Origin: an uncultured Ruminococcus sp.
GTDB lineage: Bacteria; Bacillota; Clostridia; Oscillospirales; Ruminococcaceae
Reading direction: 5' to 3'
NCBI GenBank assembly: GCA_947624295.1
Contig: CANQJV010000007.1
Span: forward strand, 1-64,000
DNA length: 64,000 bases
The translations under genes and the position numbers were made by a program. Each line of letters opens with the position of its first letter. Position 1 is the stretch's first letter. Below the pieces are notes generated by a model, which worked only from the letters and a program-made list of their open reading frames with translations, was not told where the DNA came from and did no database searches. Shown here piece by piece: positions 26,544 to 36,892 of this stretch.

Positions 26544-26662
26544 TTTAATCTGCATTATGCCTGTATAATAAACCGTCCGGGAAACGGAATGGCGGTAAAC
26601 CGCCGGTCATGTTGGTGCGTAAACAAGCATTAACCAATAACCAGTTTAGGAGGAAAATCAAA
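26544..26662 (+). other. Spacer between rpsJ and rplC with a GC-rich hairpin
   Basis: This 119-base gap is long for the operon. It contains GGCGG-TAAA-CCGCC (26591-26604) and flanking ACCGTCCGGGAAACGG, which can form a second small stem. It may be an RNA element controlling L3 translation. No T run follows, so it is not a terminator. Confidence 0.35.
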
Positions 26663-27295
26663 ATGCAGAAAGGCATTATCGGAAAGAAAATCGGTATGAC
26701 CCAGATTTTCAACGAAGCAGGAAAAGTGATTCCTGTAACAGTAATCGAAGCCGGTCCATGCGTGGTAGTTCAGAAGAAAACAGTCGAAAAAGACGGCTAC
26801 AATGCACTTCAGCTCGGTTACGGCGATGTAAAGGTTCAGAGAGTAAACAAGCCTATGAAAGGTCACTTCACAAAAGCAGATGTAGCCTGCAAAAAAACTC
26901 TCAAGGAATTTAGACTTGATGACTGCGATACACTCAATGTCGGCGATATTGTAAAAGCTGATACTTTTACAGCAGGCGAGGCAGTTGACGTTGTAGGCAT
27001 CAGCAAAGGTAAAGGATTCCAGGGTGCAATAAAACGTCACAATCAGCACAGACTCAAGGAAACTCACGGTACAGGTCCTGTTCATAGACAGGCAGGTTCA
27101 ATGGGTGCATGTTCCTCACCGTCCAGAATTTACAAGGGCAAGGGCATGGCAGGTCATATGGGTGCTGAACAGGTTACAGTACAGAACCTCGAAATCGTAA
27201 AAATTGATACAGAAAACAATCTCATCGCTATCAAAGGTGCAGTTCCGGGTCCAAAGGGCGGAATCGTCTATATCGTTGACAGCGTTAAGGCTTAA
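26663..27295 (+). CDS. rplC: 50S ribosomal protein L3
   Basis: ATG 26663 (210 residues) with TTAGGAGG upstream. It starts '[16 protein letters not shown]'. The central loop '[20 protein letters not shown]' reaches the peptidyl transferase centre. L3 is an early assembly protein of the large subunit. Confidence 0.98.
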   Translation: MQKGIIGKKIGMTQIFNEAGKVIPVTVIEAGPCVVVQKKTVEKDGYNALQLGYGDVKVQRVNKPMKGHFTKADVACKKTLKEFRLDDCDTLNVGDIVKADTFTAGEAVDVVGISKGKGFQGAIKRHNQHRLKETHGTGPVHRQAGSMGACSSPSRIYKGKGMAGHMGAEQVTVQNLEIVKIDTENNLIAIKGAVPGPKGGIVYIVDSVKA

Positions 27296-27312
27296 GGAAG
27301 GAGGAAACGAAA

Positions 27313-27936
27313 ATGTCTACAATTTCAGTACATGATATGGCCGGCAATCAGGTTTCCGAAACAGAGCTTAACGATGCAGTTTTCGGAATTACTCCAAATC
27401 AAGGCGTTATGCACGCTGCTATAGTAAATTATCTTGCAAACCAGAGACAGGGCACTCAGTCAACTCTTACAAGAACTGAAGTAAGAGGCGGAGGCAGAAA
27501 GCCTTGGAGACAAAAAGATACAGGTCACGCAAGACAAGGTTCAACACGTGCTCCTCAGTGGGTTCACGGCGGAGTTGCACTCGGACCTAAGCCCAGAAGT
27601 TACAGATATACCCTTAATAAAAAAGTAAAAAGACTTGCAATGAAGTCCGCACTTTCAACAAAAGTCCTCGACAATAATATGATTGTCCTCGATTCTCTTA
27701 CACTCGATAGTTACAAAACTAAGACAGTTGTTGAAATGCTCAAGGCTCTCGGCGTAAACGGTAAGGCTCTTATCGTTACAGCAGAAGCTGATGCAAAAGT
27801 TATCAAAAGTGCAGCAAATATCCCCGGCGTTAAAACAGCTGCTGTAAATACTCTTAACGTATACGATATTCTCAACTATGACAAGTTCATCGTTGTAAAG
27901 AATGCTGTAGGAAAGATTGAGGAGGTGTACGCATAA
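27313..27936 (+). CDS. rplD: 50S ribosomal protein L4
   Basis: The 207 residues include the extended loop '[20 protein letters not shown]' and '[13 protein letters not shown]', which lines the exit tunnel. In several bacteria L4 represses its own operon by binding the S10 leader, making it the first candidate effector for the structured leader here. AGGAGG precedes it; its stop overlaps the rplW start by one base. Confidence 0.97.
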   Translation: MSTISVHDMAGNQVSETELNDAVFGITPNQGVMHAAIVNYLANQRQGTQSTLTRTEVRGGGRKPWRQKDTGHARQGSTRAPQWVHGGVALGPKPRSYRYTLNKKVKRLAMKSALSTKVLDNNMIVLDSLTLDSYKTKTVVEMLKALGVNGKALIVTAEADAKVIKSAANIPGVKTAAVNTLNVYDILNYDKFIVVKNAVGKIEEVYA

Positions 27937-28229
27937 TGAAAACTGCTCAGGATATTGTTATAAAACCTGTTATCACTGAAAAATCAATGGATAATCTTCA
28001 GGCAGGCAAGTACACTTTCAAGGTTGCAAAAGACGCTACAAAGCCCGAAATCAAAAAGGCTGTAGAAAAACTTTTCGGCGTTGAAGTCGCAAAAGTTACT
28101 ACTATGAACGTCAGAGGTAAAATGAAGCGTGTCGGCAGATTTGAAGGCAGAACAGCTTCATGGAAAAAGGCAATCGTTACTCTTACACCCGATTCAAAAA
28201 CTATTGAATTCTTCGAGGGTATGTATTGA
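27936..28229 (+). CDS. rplW: 50S ribosomal protein L23
   Basis: The 97 residues begin '[18 protein letters not shown]' and contain '[19 protein letters not shown]' and '[13 protein letters not shown]', the L23 pattern. It lies at the tunnel exit, where trigger factor and SRP dock. Starts on the last base of the rplD stop codon (TAATG). A 73-base gap with a GGGAG/CTCCC hairpin (28254-28268) follows. Confidence 0.97.
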   Translation: MKTAQDIVIKPVITEKSMDNLQAGKYTFKVAKDATKPEIKKAVEKLFGVEVAKVTTMNVRGKMKRVGRFEGRTASWKKAIVTLTPDSKTIEFFEGMY

Positions 28230-28302
28230 TTCCCACTGTAATACGGGAAAGTATGGGAGTAATGCTCCCGCAAACAACGCATTATAACAAGGAGTGAAAT
28301 AA

Positions 28303-29136
28303 ATGGCTATCAAATCCTATAAGCCTACGACGCCTTCAAGACGTCAGATGACTGTAACTGATTACTCAGTTCTCTCAAAGGTTGAGCCGGAAAAAAGCCT
28401 TCTCGAACCCATGAAGAAAAAGTCGGGAAGAAACAGCTACGGCAGAATAACAGTCCGCCATAGAGGCGGCGGTAACAGAAGAAAATACCGTGTAATCGAT
28501 TTCAAGCGCAATAAGGACAATATGATTGCAACAGTCCTTACACTTGAATATGACCCTAACAGAAGCGCATTCATCGCTCTCGTACAGTACGAGGACGGCG
28601 AAAAAAGATATATTCTTGCTCCGAACGGTCTTAAAGTCGGCGACAAGATTGAATCAGGCGCAGAGGCAGATATAAAGCCCGGCAACGCACTTCAGCTTGC
28701 TGATATACCTGTTGGTACTTTCATCCATGCTATCGAACTTTACCCCGGTAAAGGCGCACAACTCGTAAGAAGTGCAGGAAATCAGGCACAACTTATGGGC
28801 AAAGAAGATAAGTACGCACTTGTAAGACTTCCTTCGGGCGAAATGAGAAAAATCCCGATTAACTGTAAGGCAGCTATCGGACAGGTTTCCAATATCGACC
28901 ACGAAAATGTAAACTACGGTAAAGCAGGCAGAGTCCGCAATATGGGCTGGAGACCTACTGTACGTGGTTCAGTTATGAACCCTTGTGACCACCCGCACGG
29001 CGGTGGTGAAGGTAAATCACCTGTCGGCCGTCCCGGACCTGTAACCCCATGGGGTAAACCGGCACTCGGTTACAAGACTCGTAAGAAACACCACAGAACA
29101 GATAAATTTATCGTAAAACGCCGCAACGGCAAATAA
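28303..29136 (+). CDS. rplB: 50S ribosomal protein L2
   Basis: The 277 residues carry '[18 protein letters not shown]', '[19 protein letters not shown]'-like sequence and '[19 protein letters not shown]', the peptidyl-transferase-proximal L2 signature. L2 helps subunit association. Normal length. Confidence 0.98.
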   Translation: MAIKSYKPTTPSRRQMTVTDYSVLSKVEPEKSLLEPMKKKSGRNSYGRITVRHRGGGNRRKYRVIDFKRNKDNMIATVLTLEYDPNRSAFIALVQYEDGEKRYILAPNGLKVGDKIESGAEADIKPGNALQLADIPVGTFIHAIELYPGKGAQLVRSAGNQAQLMGKEDKYALVRLPSGEMRKIPINCKAAIGQVSNIDHENVNYGKAGRVRNMGWRPTVRGSVMNPCDHPHGGGEGKSPVGRPGPVTPWGKPALGYKTRKKHHRTDKFIVKRRNGK

Positions 29137-29156
29137 TCGGAAGGAGGAACTGAATA

Positions 29157-29441
29157 ATGAGCAGAAGCACTAAAAAAGGACCATACGTTCAGGAGGTTCT
29201 CCTTAAGAGAGTTGTGGCTATGAATGAAGCAGGCGAGAAAAAAGTCCTCAAGACATGGAGCCGTTCTTCTACAATTTTTCCTGATTTCGTAGGTCATACG
29301 TTCGCTGTTCACGACGGACGCAAACACGTTCCGGTATACGTGACAGAAGATATGGTAGGTCATAAACTCGGTGAGTTTGCACCTACAAGAACCTACAAAG
29401 GTCACGCAGGTTCAAAAACATCAAATAACGGTAAGAAGTAA
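29157..29441 (+). CDS. rpsS: 30S ribosomal protein S19
   Basis: The 94 residues start '[18 protein letters not shown]' and include '[20 protein letters not shown]' and '[18 protein letters not shown]', all typical of S19 in the 30S head. GGAGG precedes the ATG. Confidence 0.98.
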   Translation: MSRSTKKGPYVQEVLLKRVVAMNEAGEKKVLKTWSRSSTIFPDFVGHTFAVHDGRKHVPVYVTEDMVGHKLGEFAPTRTYKGHAGSKTSNNGKK

Positions 29442-29459
29442 GCGGAAGGAGAAGCTATA

Positions 29460-29795
29460 ATGGAAGCAAGAGCTTATTTGAGAAATGCCCGCATATCACC
29501 AAGAAAGGTGCAGATTGTTCTTGACCTTATCAGAAACAAGCCTCTCGATACCGCACTTGCCGCTCTGGAACTCACTCCAAAAGCAGCAAGTCCTATCGTT
29601 GCAAAACTGGTAAAGTCCGCTCAGGCAAATGCTGTAAATAACTTCAGCATGGACGGCGATAATCTCTATGTAGCAGAGTGTTTCGTAACACCCGGCTCAA
29701 TTATGAAGAGAATTATGCCGAGAGCACGGGGCAGAGCATATAGAATATTAAAGAGAACATCACACATTACAGTTGTTCTTAAAGAAAAAGAATAA
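29460..29795 (+). CDS. rplV: 50S ribosomal protein L22
   Basis: The 111 residues begin '[20 protein letters not shown]' and end in the tunnel-lining hairpin '[20 protein letters not shown]'. That hairpin is a macrolide-resistance hot spot in other species; no insertion is seen here. Confidence 0.98.
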   Translation: MEARAYLRNARISPRKVQIVLDLIRNKPLDTALAALELTPKAASPIVAKLVKSAQANAVNNFSMDGDNLYVAECFVTPGSIMKRIMPRARGRAYRILKRTSHITVVLKEKE

Positions 29796-29814
29796 TCCCG
29801 AGGAGGTCTGACTA

Positions 29815-30597
29815 ATGGGACAGAAAGCTAATCCGCACGGTCTTCGTGTCGGCATTATTAAGGATTGGGATTCACGCTGGTATGCAAGCAAGGCAGACTT
29901 CGGCGATACTCTCGTTGAGGACTACAATGTCCGTAATTTCATTAAGAAGAGCTTGTATGCTGCCGGTGTTCCCAGAATTGAAATCGAAAGATTCGCTGAT
30001 AAAGTAAGAATCCACATTCATTGCGCAAAGCCGGGTATCGTAATCGGCAGACAAGGCGCAGAAATCGAGAAACTCAGAACACAGCTCGGCAAAATGATGA
30101 AGATGGACAGGGAAAGAATCTACATCAACATCATCGAAGTAAAACAGCCTGATATGGATTCCCAGCTTGTTGCTGAAAAGATTGCTCTTGACCTTGAAAA
30201 CAGAGTATCTTTCAGACGTGCAATGAAACAGTCAATCGGCAGAACAATGCGTCTCGGCGCAAAGGGTATCAAGGTTAAGGTTTCAGGCAGACTTGCCGGA
30301 GCTGAAATCGCAAGAAGTGAAAGTTACCACGAAGGTACAATACCGCTCCAGACAATCCGTGCAGATATTGACTACGGTTTTGCTGAGGCTGATACAACAT
30401 ACGGAAAACTCGGCGTAAAAGTATGGATTTACAAGGGCGAAGTTCTCAAGGGTGACGCTGCAAAGGCTGCCGCTCAGAGAGAAAAAGTTGAAAGAAAAAG
30501 CGAACGTTCCGACAGACGCCGCCGTGACGACAGACGTGACGGTAACAGACGTGGCGGAAACAGACGTGACAGCAAAAGAGAAGGAGGTAATCAGTAA
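29815..30597 (+). CDS. rpsC: 30S ribosomal protein S3 with Arg-rich C-terminal extension
   Basis: The 260 residues have the KH domain ('[20 protein letters not shown]') and the C-terminal S3 domain ('[17 protein letters not shown]'). After about residue 216 there is an extra basic tail rich in Arg, Asp and Gly ('[18 protein letters not shown]'). Common S3 proteins end near 215-220. S3 lines the mRNA entry tunnel and has helicase-like activity with S4 and S5. Stop overlaps the rplP start by one base. Confidence 0.97.
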   Translation: MGQKANPHGLRVGIIKDWDSRWYASKADFGDTLVEDYNVRNFIKKSLYAAGVPRIEIERFADKVRIHIHCAKPGIVIGRQGAEIEKLRTQLGKMMKMDRERIYINIIEVKQPDMDSQLVAEKIALDLENRVSFRRAMKQSIGRTMRLGAKGIKVKVSGRLAGAEIARSESYHEGTIPLQTIRADIDYGFAEADTTYGKLGVKVWIYKGEVLKGDAAKAAAQREKVERKSERSDRRRRDDRRDGNRRGGNRRDSKREGGNQ

Positions 30598-31022
30598 TGC
30601 TTCTTCCAAAAAGAGTTAAATACCGCAGAGTTCACAGAGGCCGCCTTAAGGGTAAGGCTTACAGAGGTAACAAGGTAACATACGGCGATTACGGTCTTCA
30701 GGCTCTCGAACCGTCATGGATTACTTCAAATCAGATTGAAGCAGCCCGTATCGCTATGACCCGTTACATCAAAAGAGGCGGACAGGTATGGATAAAGATT
30801 TTCCCGGATAAGCCGGTAACAGAAAAACCTGCTGAAACACGAATGGGTTCAGGTAAAGGTTCACCGGAATATTGGGTTGCAGTAGTAAAACCGGGCAGAG
30901 TTCTCTTCGAAATCAAAGGCGTTTCAGAAGAAATTGCAAGAGAAGCTATGCGTCTTGCTATGCATAAACTGCCTATCAAATGTAAGTTCGTTACAAAAGC
31001 AGAGCAGGAGGTTGAGCAGTAA
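30597..31022 (+). CDS. rplP: 50S ribosomal protein L16
   Basis: The 141 residues begin '[20 protein letters not shown]' and include '[19 protein letters not shown]', the L16 signature near the A-site tRNA elbow. Overlaps rpsC and rpmC by one base at each end (TAATG), indicating translational coupling. Confidence 0.98.
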   Translation: MLLPKRVKYRRVHRGRLKGKAYRGNKVTYGDYGLQALEPSWITSNQIEAARIAMTRYIKRGGQVWIKIFPDKPVTEKPAETRMGSGKGSPEYWVAVVKPGRVLFEIKGVSEEIAREAMRLAMHKLPIKCKFVTKAEQEVEQ

Positions 31023-31219
31023 TGAAGGCATCAGAGATAAGAGAAATGTCGGTTGAGGAGCTCAACGAGAAGCTCTCAAGCCTTAAAGAAGAGCTTTTCG
31101 CTCTCCGTTTTCAGCACGCTGTAAATCAGCTTGAAAATACGGCTCGTCTTAAGGCTGTAAAAAAAGATATTGCCCGTGTAAAGACTATTCTGCGTGAAAC
31201 AGAACTTGCACAGCAGTAA
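31022..31219 (+). CDS. rpmC: 50S ribosomal protein L29
   Basis: The 65 residues form a two-helix hairpin: '[20 protein letters not shown]' then '[19 protein letters not shown]', typical L29 at the tunnel exit. Confidence 0.97.
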   Translation: MKASEIREMSVEELNEKLSSLKEELFALRFQHAVNQLENTARLKAVKKDIARVKTILRETELAQQ

Positions 31220-31239
31220 GAAAAGGAGGATTCAGCTAA

Positions 31240-31500
31240 ATGTCTACTGAAAGAAACCTTAGAAAAACAAGAGTAGGTAAGGTTGTAAGCGATAAAATGG
31301 ACAAAACAGTCGTAGTAGCTATCGTTGATAACGTAAAACACCCTCTTTACAAAAAAATCATCAAGCGTACCGTAAAACTCAAGGCTCATGATGAGAAAAA
31401 TGAGTGCAGAATCGGTGACCGTGTTGAAGTTATGGAAACACGCCCGCTTTCAAAAGATAAAAGATGGCGTGTAACAAACATAATTGAAAAGGCTAAGTAA
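31240..31500 (+). CDS. rpsQ: 30S ribosomal protein S17
   Basis: The 86 residues contain '[20 protein letters not shown]' and '[20 protein letters not shown]', diagnostic of S17 (OB fold, 16S 5' domain). AAAGGAGG lies before the ATG. Confidence 0.98.
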   Translation: MSTERNLRKTRVGKVVSDKMDKTVVVAIVDNVKHPLYKKIIKRTVKLKAHDEKNECRIGDRVEVMETRPLSKDKRWRVTNIIEKAK

Positions 31501-31539
31501 TTTTTATAAGAGCTTTATGCTTGAAAGGAGGAACTCGCT

Positions 31540-31908
31540 GTGATTCAGATGCAGACTTATTTGAAAGTCGCTGATAACACAGGCGCAAAAGAACTTATGT
31601 GTATCAGAGTTCTGGGTGGTACAAGACGCAGATATGCAAATATCGGCGACGTAGTTGTGGCTTCTGTTAAGAAAGCAACACCCGGAGGCGTTGTAAAAAA
31701 AGGCGACGTTGTAAAGGCAGTTATCGTTCGTTCAGCAAAGGGTCTCAGAAGAGAAGACGGAACTTATATCCGCTTCGATGAGAACGCTGCTGTTATTATC
31801 AAAGAAGACAAAAACCCAAGAGGTACACGTATTTTCGGACCTGTTGCCAAGGAGCTTCGTGAAAAAGAATATACAAAAATTCTTAGTCTTGCTCCGGAAG
31901 TTCTTTAA
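31540..31908 (+). CDS. rplN: 50S ribosomal protein L14
   Basis: GTG start at 31540 with AAAGGAGG upstream; the N-terminus [19 protein letters not shown] aligns with other L14 proteins (122 residues, standard length). '[20 protein letters not shown]' is the conserved core. L14 lies at the subunit interface. Confidence 0.98.
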   Translation: MIQMQTYLKVADNTGAKELMCIRVLGGTRRRYANIGDVVVASVKKATPGGVVKKGDVVKAVIVRSAKGLRREDGTYIRFDENAAVIIKEDKNPRGTRIFGPVAKELREKEYTKILSLAPEVL

Positions 31909-31925
31909 TCGGAGGTGTCACAATT

Positions 31926-32270
31926 ATGAATAAAAAAGTTCACGTAAGAACCGGTGACACTGTTATTCTTCTCACGGGTAAATATGAGGATAAATACGAG
32001 AAGAACGGCGACAGAAAAACCGGTAAAGTCGTAGAAGTAAGCCCTAAAGAGGGTAAGGTTATCGTTGAAAATATCAATATGATAACAAAACACGTTAAAC
32101 CCACAAGAATGGGTCAGCAGGGCGGTATCATAAGAACTGAAGCCCCTGTATATGCTTCAAAAGTTCAGCTTGTATGCCCTAAGTGCGGTAAGCCTACAAG
32201 AATAGGCCACGTTTTTGAGGACGGTAAAAAACTCCGCCTCTGCAAAAAATGCGGTAAATCTTTTGAATAA
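31926..32270 (+). CDS. rplX: 50S ribosomal protein L24
   Basis: The 114 residues have a KOW motif ('[20 protein letters not shown]') and a C-terminal zinc ribbon with CPKC and CKKC (near 83 and 108), a form seen in many Firmicutes. L24 starts 50S assembly. Confidence 0.97.
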   Translation: MNKKVHVRTGDTVILLTGKYEDKYEKNGDRKTGKVVEVSPKEGKVIVENINMITKHVKPTRMGQQGGIIRTEAPVYASKVQLVCPKCGKPTRIGHVFEDGKKLRLCKKCGKSFE

Positions 32271-32288
32271 TTAAAAGGAGAAACGACA

Positions 32289-32828
32289 ATGGCAAGATTA
32301 AAAGATTTTTATGTTAGCGACGTTGCTCCCGCAATGATGAAGAAATTCGGCTATAAGAGCGTTATGCAGATTCCGAAACTCGATAAGGTCGTTATAAATG
32401 TCGGCGCAGGCGAGGCAAAGGATAATGCAAAAGTTATCGACGCTATCATGAATGATGTCGCTGCAATTACAGGTCAGAGACCTATCGTGTGCAGAGCAAA
32501 AAAGTCGGTTGCTAACTTCAAACTCCGTGAGGGTATGCCGATCGGTGTTAAAGTAACACTCAGAGGCGAAAAGATGTATGAATTTGTTGACAAACTCTTT
32601 AACGTTGCGTTCCCTCGTGTACGTGACTTCAGAGGTATAAGTGCGGATTCCTTCGACGGCAGAGGAAATTATTCCACCGGTATCAAGGAACAGCTTATCT
32701 TCCCTGAAATCGAATATGATAAGATTGATAAAGTAAGAGGTATGGATATCAATTTCATCACCACGGCTAATACCGATGAGGAAGGCAGAGAACTTCTCTC
32801 ACTCCTCGGAGCACCGTTCATCAAGTAA
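32289..32828 (+). CDS. rplE: 50S ribosomal protein L5
   Basis: The 179 residues include '[20 protein letters not shown]' and '[20 protein letters not shown]', typical of L5, which binds 5S rRNA and contacts P-site tRNA. Standard length. Confidence 0.98.
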   Translation: MARLKDFYVSDVAPAMMKKFGYKSVMQIPKLDKVVINVGAGEAKDNAKVIDAIMNDVAAITGQRPIVCRAKKSVANFKLREGMPIGVKVTLRGEKMYEFVDKLFNVAFPRVRDFRGISADSFDGRGNYSTGIKEQLIFPEIEYDKIDKVRGMDINFITTANTDEEGRELLSLLGAPFIK

Positions 32829-32846
32829 TTCAGGGAGGAAAATATT

Positions 32847-33032
32847 ATGGCTAAAAAGGCAATGATTAACAAACAAAAGAGAACTCCCAAGTATTCCACA
32901 AGAGCATATAACAGATGTAAGATTTGCGGAAGACCACACGCATATCTCAGAAAATTCGGCATCTGCCGTATATGCTTCAGAGAACTTGCTCACGACGGTC
33001 AGATACCCGGCGTGAAAAAAGCAAGCTGGTAA
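32847..33032 (+). CDS. rpsN: 30S ribosomal protein S14, zinc-binding type Z
   Basis: The 61 residues have the short C+ form: CKIC at 24-27 and CRIC at 40-43 bind zinc, with '[20 protein letters not shown]' around the first pair. Many Firmicutes also have a zinc-free copy induced under zinc limitation; this is the zinc-dependent one. Confidence 0.98.
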   Translation: MAKKAMINKQKRTPKYSTRAYNRCKICGRPHAYLRKFGICRICFRELAHDGQIPGVKKASW

Positions 33033-33055
33033 AATACAAAAAGGAGGTCATCTGA

Positions 33056-33454
33056 ATGCAAATCACAGATACAATCGCTGATTTATTAACAAGAATCCGC
33101 AATGCGAATACTGCTAAGCACCCCACAGTTGACGTTCCCGCTTCAAATGTAAAGAAGGCTATTACTCAGATTCTCGTTGATGAGGGTTATGTAAAAAGCT
33201 TTCAGGTTATTGAGGACGGAAAGCAGGGTGTTATAAGAATTACGCTTAAATACGGCGACAATAAGTCACCCGTTATTACAGGACTCAAAAGAGTTTCAAA
33301 ACCCGGTCTGCGTATCTATTCAAGCTGCGCAGATATGCCTAAAGTAAGAAAAGGTCTGGGTATAGCAATCGTTTCAACTTCAAAGGGCATCGTTACCGAT
33401 AAAAAAGCAAGAGAGCTTAACGTCGGCGGCGAAGTTCTTGCATACATCTGGTAA
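33056..33454 (+). CDS. rpsH: 30S ribosomal protein S8
   Basis: The 132 residues begin '[20 protein letters not shown]' and end with '[20 protein letters not shown]', the S8 signature. S8 binds 16S helix 21 and in E. coli represses the spc operon. Confidence 0.98.
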   Translation: MQITDTIADLLTRIRNANTAKHPTVDVPASNVKKAITQILVDEGYVKSFQVIEDGKQGVIRITLKYGDNKSPVITGLKRVSKPGLRIYSSCADMPKVRKGLGIAIVSTSKGIVTDKKARELNVGGEVLAYIW

Positions 33455-33468
33455 GGAGGAACTACATT

Positions 33469-34014
33469 ATGTCAAGAATCGGCAGAATGCCCATTACAGT
33501 TCCGGCAGGTGTGGAAGTTAAAAACGATAACAACTGCATCACTGTAAAAGGACCTAAGGGCGAACTTACAAAACAATTCAGCACGGAACTCGGTATAGAA
33601 ATCGCAGACGGTGCTGTAACAGTAACAAGACCAAGCGACGATAAAAAACATCGCTCACTTCACGGTCTTACAAGAACTCTCATCGCAAATATGGTTGAGG
33701 GTGTAACAAACGGCTTTTCAAAGACACTTGAAATAGAAGGTGTCGGTTATCGTGCCGCAAAATCAGGAAATAAAATCACGCTTAACCTCGGTTTCTCACA
33801 TCCTGTTGTCTTTGAGGAAACAGCAAGCATAAAACTCGATGTTCCTCAGCCTAACAGAATAGTCGTAAGCGGTATAGATAAACAGGCTGTAGGTCAGTTT
33901 GCAGCCGAAATCCGTGAAAAACGTCCGCCTGAACCGTATAAGGGTAAGGGTATCAGATATGCCGGCGAACATATTATCCGCAAGGAAGGTAAAGCCGGTA
34001 AGGGCAAGAAGTAA
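33469..34014 (+). CDS. rplF: 50S ribosomal protein L6
   Basis: The 181 residues start 'MSRIGRMPITVPAGVEVK' and have the C-terminal 'RPPEPYKGKGIRYAGEHI' motif of L6, near the factor-binding site. Confidence 0.98.
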   Translation: MSRIGRMPITVPAGVEVKNDNNCITVKGPKGELTKQFSTELGIEIADGAVTVTRPSDDKKHRSLHGLTRTLIANMVEGVTNGFSKTLEIEGVGYRAAKSGNKITLNLGFSHPVVFEETASIKLDVPQPNRIVVSGIDKQAVGQFAAEIREKRPPEPYKGKGIRYAGEHIIRKEGKAGKGKK

Positions 34015-34033
34015 TTAAAAGGAGCAGATTGCT

Positions 34034-34393
34034 ATGATAAAGAAATTCGACAGCAATAAGGCAAGAATCAAAAGACACCAGAGAATCCGCAATAAGATTT
34101 CAGGTACTCCGGAATGTCCTCGTCTGAATGTTTTCCGTTCGTCTAAGCACATTTATGCTCAGATTATCGATGACGTAAACGGTGTTACTCTTGCTTCGGC
34201 ATCAAGTATGGACAAAGGCTTTGAGGGTAACGGCGGAAACGTTGAGGGTGCCCGCAAAGTCGGCGAAATGATTGCAAAAAATGCCGCTGAAAAGGGTATC
34301 AGTGCAGTCGTTTTCGACAGAGGCGGTTACCTCTATCACGGCAGAGTAAAAGAACTCGCTGAAGGTGCCCGTGAAAACGGCTTAAAGTTCTAA
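34034..34393 (+). CDS. rplR: 50S ribosomal protein L18
   Basis: The 119 residues contain '[20 protein letters not shown]', '[10 protein letters not shown]' and end '[19 protein letters not shown]', all L18. It binds 5S rRNA with L5. Confidence 0.98.
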   Translation: MIKKFDSNKARIKRHQRIRNKISGTPECPRLNVFRSSKHIYAQIIDDVNGVTLASASSMDKGFEGNGGNVEGARKVGEMIAKNAAEKGISAVVFDRGGYLYHGRVKELAEGARENGLKF

Positions 34394-34408
34394 GAGGGAG
34401 GTAAAATA

Positions 34409-34909
34409 ATGGCTAATATTGAAACACAAGCTCCTGAACTTCAGGAAAAAGTTGTTGCTATCAACAGAGTTTCCAAAACAGTCAAGGGCGGCAGAATTAT
34501 GAAATTCTCAGCTCTCGTTGTTGTCGGCGACGGTAACGGCACTGTAGGCTTTGGTCTTGGTAAATCCGGAGAAGTTCCGGACGCTATCCGCAAGGGTATC
34601 GAAGACGCTAAGAAAAATCTCTGCAAAATTGCCCTCAAGGGAACTACAATTCCTCATGAAATCGTTGGCGAATTTGGTGCAGGCAGAGTTCTCATGAAAC
34701 CTGCAGCACCCGGTACAGGTGTTATCGCAGGCGGTCCTGTCCGTGCAGTAATTGAAGTTGCAGGCATAAAGGATATAAGAACCAAGTCACTTCGTTCAAA
34801 TAATCCCTGCAACGTTGTAAGAGCTACAATAAACGGTCTTAAATCATGCACTTCCGCAAAAGAAGTAGCTGAAAAAAGAGGCAAGTCCGTTAAGGAAATT
34901 TTAGGTTAA
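34409..34909 (+). CDS. rpsE: 30S ribosomal protein S5
   Basis: The 166 residues include the double-stranded RNA-binding part '[20 protein letters not shown]' and '[19 protein letters not shown]' with '[15 protein letters not shown]'. S5 functions in decoding fidelity. Confidence 0.98.
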   Translation: MANIETQAPELQEKVVAINRVSKTVKGGRIMKFSALVVVGDGNGTVGFGLGKSGEVPDAIRKGIEDAKKNLCKIALKGTTIPHEIVGEFGAGRVLMKPAAPGTGVIAGGPVRAVIEVAGIKDIRTKSLRSNNPCNVVRATINGLKSCTSAKEVAEKRGKSVKEILG

Positions 34910-34922
34910 GGAGGCATTGACA

Positions 34923-35099
34923 ATGGCTAAGAACATCAAGCTCATCAAAAGCCTCATTGGCAGAAAAAAAGACCAGATTGCTACAGCAAATTCTCTCGGT
35001 CTCAGAAAAATCGGCGATGTAACTACACAGCCCGACAATGCTCAGACTCAGGGCAAAATAAACAAGATTTCACACCTCATCGAGGTTACAGAAGCGTAA
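34923..35099 (+). CDS. rpmD: 50S ribosomal protein L30
   Basis: ATG 34923 (58 residues) with AAGGAGG upstream; a TTG two codons earlier is too close to that site. '[20 protein letters not shown]' and 'LGLRKIG' are diagnostic of L30. Confidence 0.96.
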   Translation: MAKNIKLIKSLIGRKKDQIATANSLGLRKIGDVTTQPDNAQTQGKINKISHLIEVTEA

Positions 35100-35118
35100 A
35101 CAAGGAGGTGCAAACAAA

Positions 35119-35559
35119 ATGAAAATTCATGAATTAACTCCGGCCGCTGATTCAAATAAGGCTGTAAAACGTGTAGGCAGAGGTCACGGCTCAGGTAACG
35201 GCAAAACTGCCGGTAAAGGTCACAAAGGTCAGAACGCACGTTCAGGCGGCGGCGTAAGAATCGGCTTTGAAGGCGGTCAGATGCCTCTCGCAAGACGTAT
35301 CCCTAAAAGAGGTTTCAATAACATCTTCGCAACAAAATATGCTGTCGTAAATGTTTCAGACCTCAATAAGTTTGAAAACGGTACAGTTGTAGATGCAGAA
35401 CTTCTTAAGGCTTCAGGTCTTATCAAAAAGGTTTATGACGGCGTTAAAATTCTCGGAAACGGAGAGATTACTGCTCAGCTTACAGTCAAGGCTGCAAAGT
35501 TCTCTCAGAGTGCTGTTGAGAAGATTGAAAAGGCAGGCGGAAAGACTGAGGTGATGTAA
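35119..35559 (+). CDS. rplO: 50S ribosomal protein L15
   Basis: The 146 residues start '[20 protein letters not shown]' and continue with the Gly-rich '[18 protein letters not shown]', then '[18 protein letters not shown]'. Typical L15, a late assembly protein. Confidence 0.98.
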   Translation: MKIHELTPAADSNKAVKRVGRGHGSGNGKTAGKGHKGQNARSGGGVRIGFEGGQMPLARRIPKRGFNNIFATKYAVVNVSDLNKFENGTVVDAELLKASGLIKKVYDGVKILGNGEITAQLTVKAAKFSQSAVEKIEKAGGKTEVM

Positions 35560-35560
35560 T

Positions 35561-36871
35561 GTGTTCCAGACACTGAAACGTGCGTGGAGTGTTCCGGAAA
35601 TCAGGAAAAAACTCCTCTACACATTGCTCATGATTATTATCTTCAGATTCGGAAGCGCAGTATCTGTACCGTTCCTTGATACAACAGTCGTAAGAAGCTG
35701 GATGGAACAGAACGCTACAAACGGAAACTTTCTCGAATACCTCAATACAATCACCGGCGGTGCACTTTCACAAGCAACATTATTTTCGCTTTCAATTACA
35801 CCGTATATCAACGCATCAATTATTATGCAGTTATTGACATATGCCCTTCCTCCTCTGGAACGACTGCGTGACGAGGGTGAAGAGGGCAGGAAAAAAATTG
35901 ACAAAATCACGGCATGTGTCGCATTGGCATTGTCGGTATTTATGGGATTTGCTTATTATCTTACTCTTAAATCGCAAATGCACGCCGTAAAATATACAAC
36001 AGGCTGGCAAATGTATTTCTGCGCTGTTGTTATAATCGCCTGTTTCGTGGCAGGAGCGTCATTCGTCGTATGGATGGGCAACAGAATCAGTGATAAGGGA
36101 ATAGGAAACGGTGTTTCTATGATACTCTTTGCAGGTATCGCCGCACGTTTCCCTGTTGATGCAGGCACACTCGTCCGCCTTATCGGACAACAGCCTTCAA
36201 AATATCTCTTCGTTACTATTGGTTATCTCGTTTTCATTGTTTTTGAATTTGCTTTCATCGTATTTATGAACGAGGCTGAAAGACGTATTCCTATACAGTA
36301 TGCTAAACGTGTTGTCGGCAGAAAACAGTATGGCGGACAGAAAACTCATATCCCGATAAAAGTAATGATGAGCGGTGTAATGCCTATCATCTTCGCAATG
36401 TCATTCATGTCACTTCCGCAGACTATACAGCTTTTCGCAGGACAGCCTGAACAAGCAAGCGGTTTCTATTATCACTTCTGTAAATTCTTCTCAACAAGAA
36501 GCTGGTCATATGCAATACTTTACTTCATTCTTATCATCGCTTTCAACTACTTCTACGTATCAATTCAGTACAATCCCGTTGAAATTGCAAATAACCTCAG
36601 ACAGAGCAACGGCGGTATCCCCGGTATAAGACCCGGCAAACCTACTTCTGACTATATCCAGAGAGTTCTCTCGAAAATAGCACTTGTCGGAGCAATATTC
36701 CTCGGAATTATCGCTATTATACCGATATTCTTCAGTATGGCAGACGAAAATCTGCATTCGCTTTCAATGGGCGGTACGACAATTCTCATCGCAGTAAGCG
36801 TTGCCCTTGAAACAACTCGTACACTGGAATCACAGCTTATGATGAGACATCACAAAGGTTTCTTGTCATAA
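35561..36871 (+). CDS. secY: Protein translocase subunit SecY
   Basis: GTG start one base after rplO, with GAGGTGATG upstream (436 residues). It has ten hydrophobic segments, the plug region near residues 60-75, the 'GISNG'-like string 'GIGNGVSMILFAGI' and 'AERRIPIQYAKRVVGRK' in the cytoplasmic loop. SecY is the core of the membrane secretion channel; yajC downstream belongs to the same pathway. Confidence 0.97.
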   Translation: MFQTLKRAWSVPEIRKKLLYTLLMIIIFRFGSAVSVPFLDTTVVRSWMEQNATNGNFLEYLNTITGGALSQATLFSLSITPYINASIIMQLLTYALPPLERLRDEGEEGRKKIDKITACVALALSVFMGFAYYLTLKSQMHAVKYTTGWQMYFCAVVIIACFVAGASFVVWMGNRISDKGIGNGVSMILFAGIAARFPVDAGTLVRLIGQQPSKYLFVTIGYLVFIVFEFAFIVFMNEAERRIPIQYAKRVVGRKQYGGQKTHIPIKVMMSGVMPIIFAMSFMSLPQTIQLFAGQPEQASGFYYHFCKFFSTRSWSYAILYFILIIAFNYFYVSIQYNPVEIANNLRQSNGGIPGIRPGKPTSDYIQRVLSKIALVGAIFLGIIAIIPIFFSMADENLHSLSMGGTTILIAVSVALETTRTLESQLMMRHHKGFLS

Positions 36872-36892
36872 GTTAAATAAGGAGGCAAAAAT

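Noticed and set aside
26630-27085. 151-codon minus-strand frame inside rplC
   Set aside because: Antisense shadow of a highly conserved ribosomal gene.
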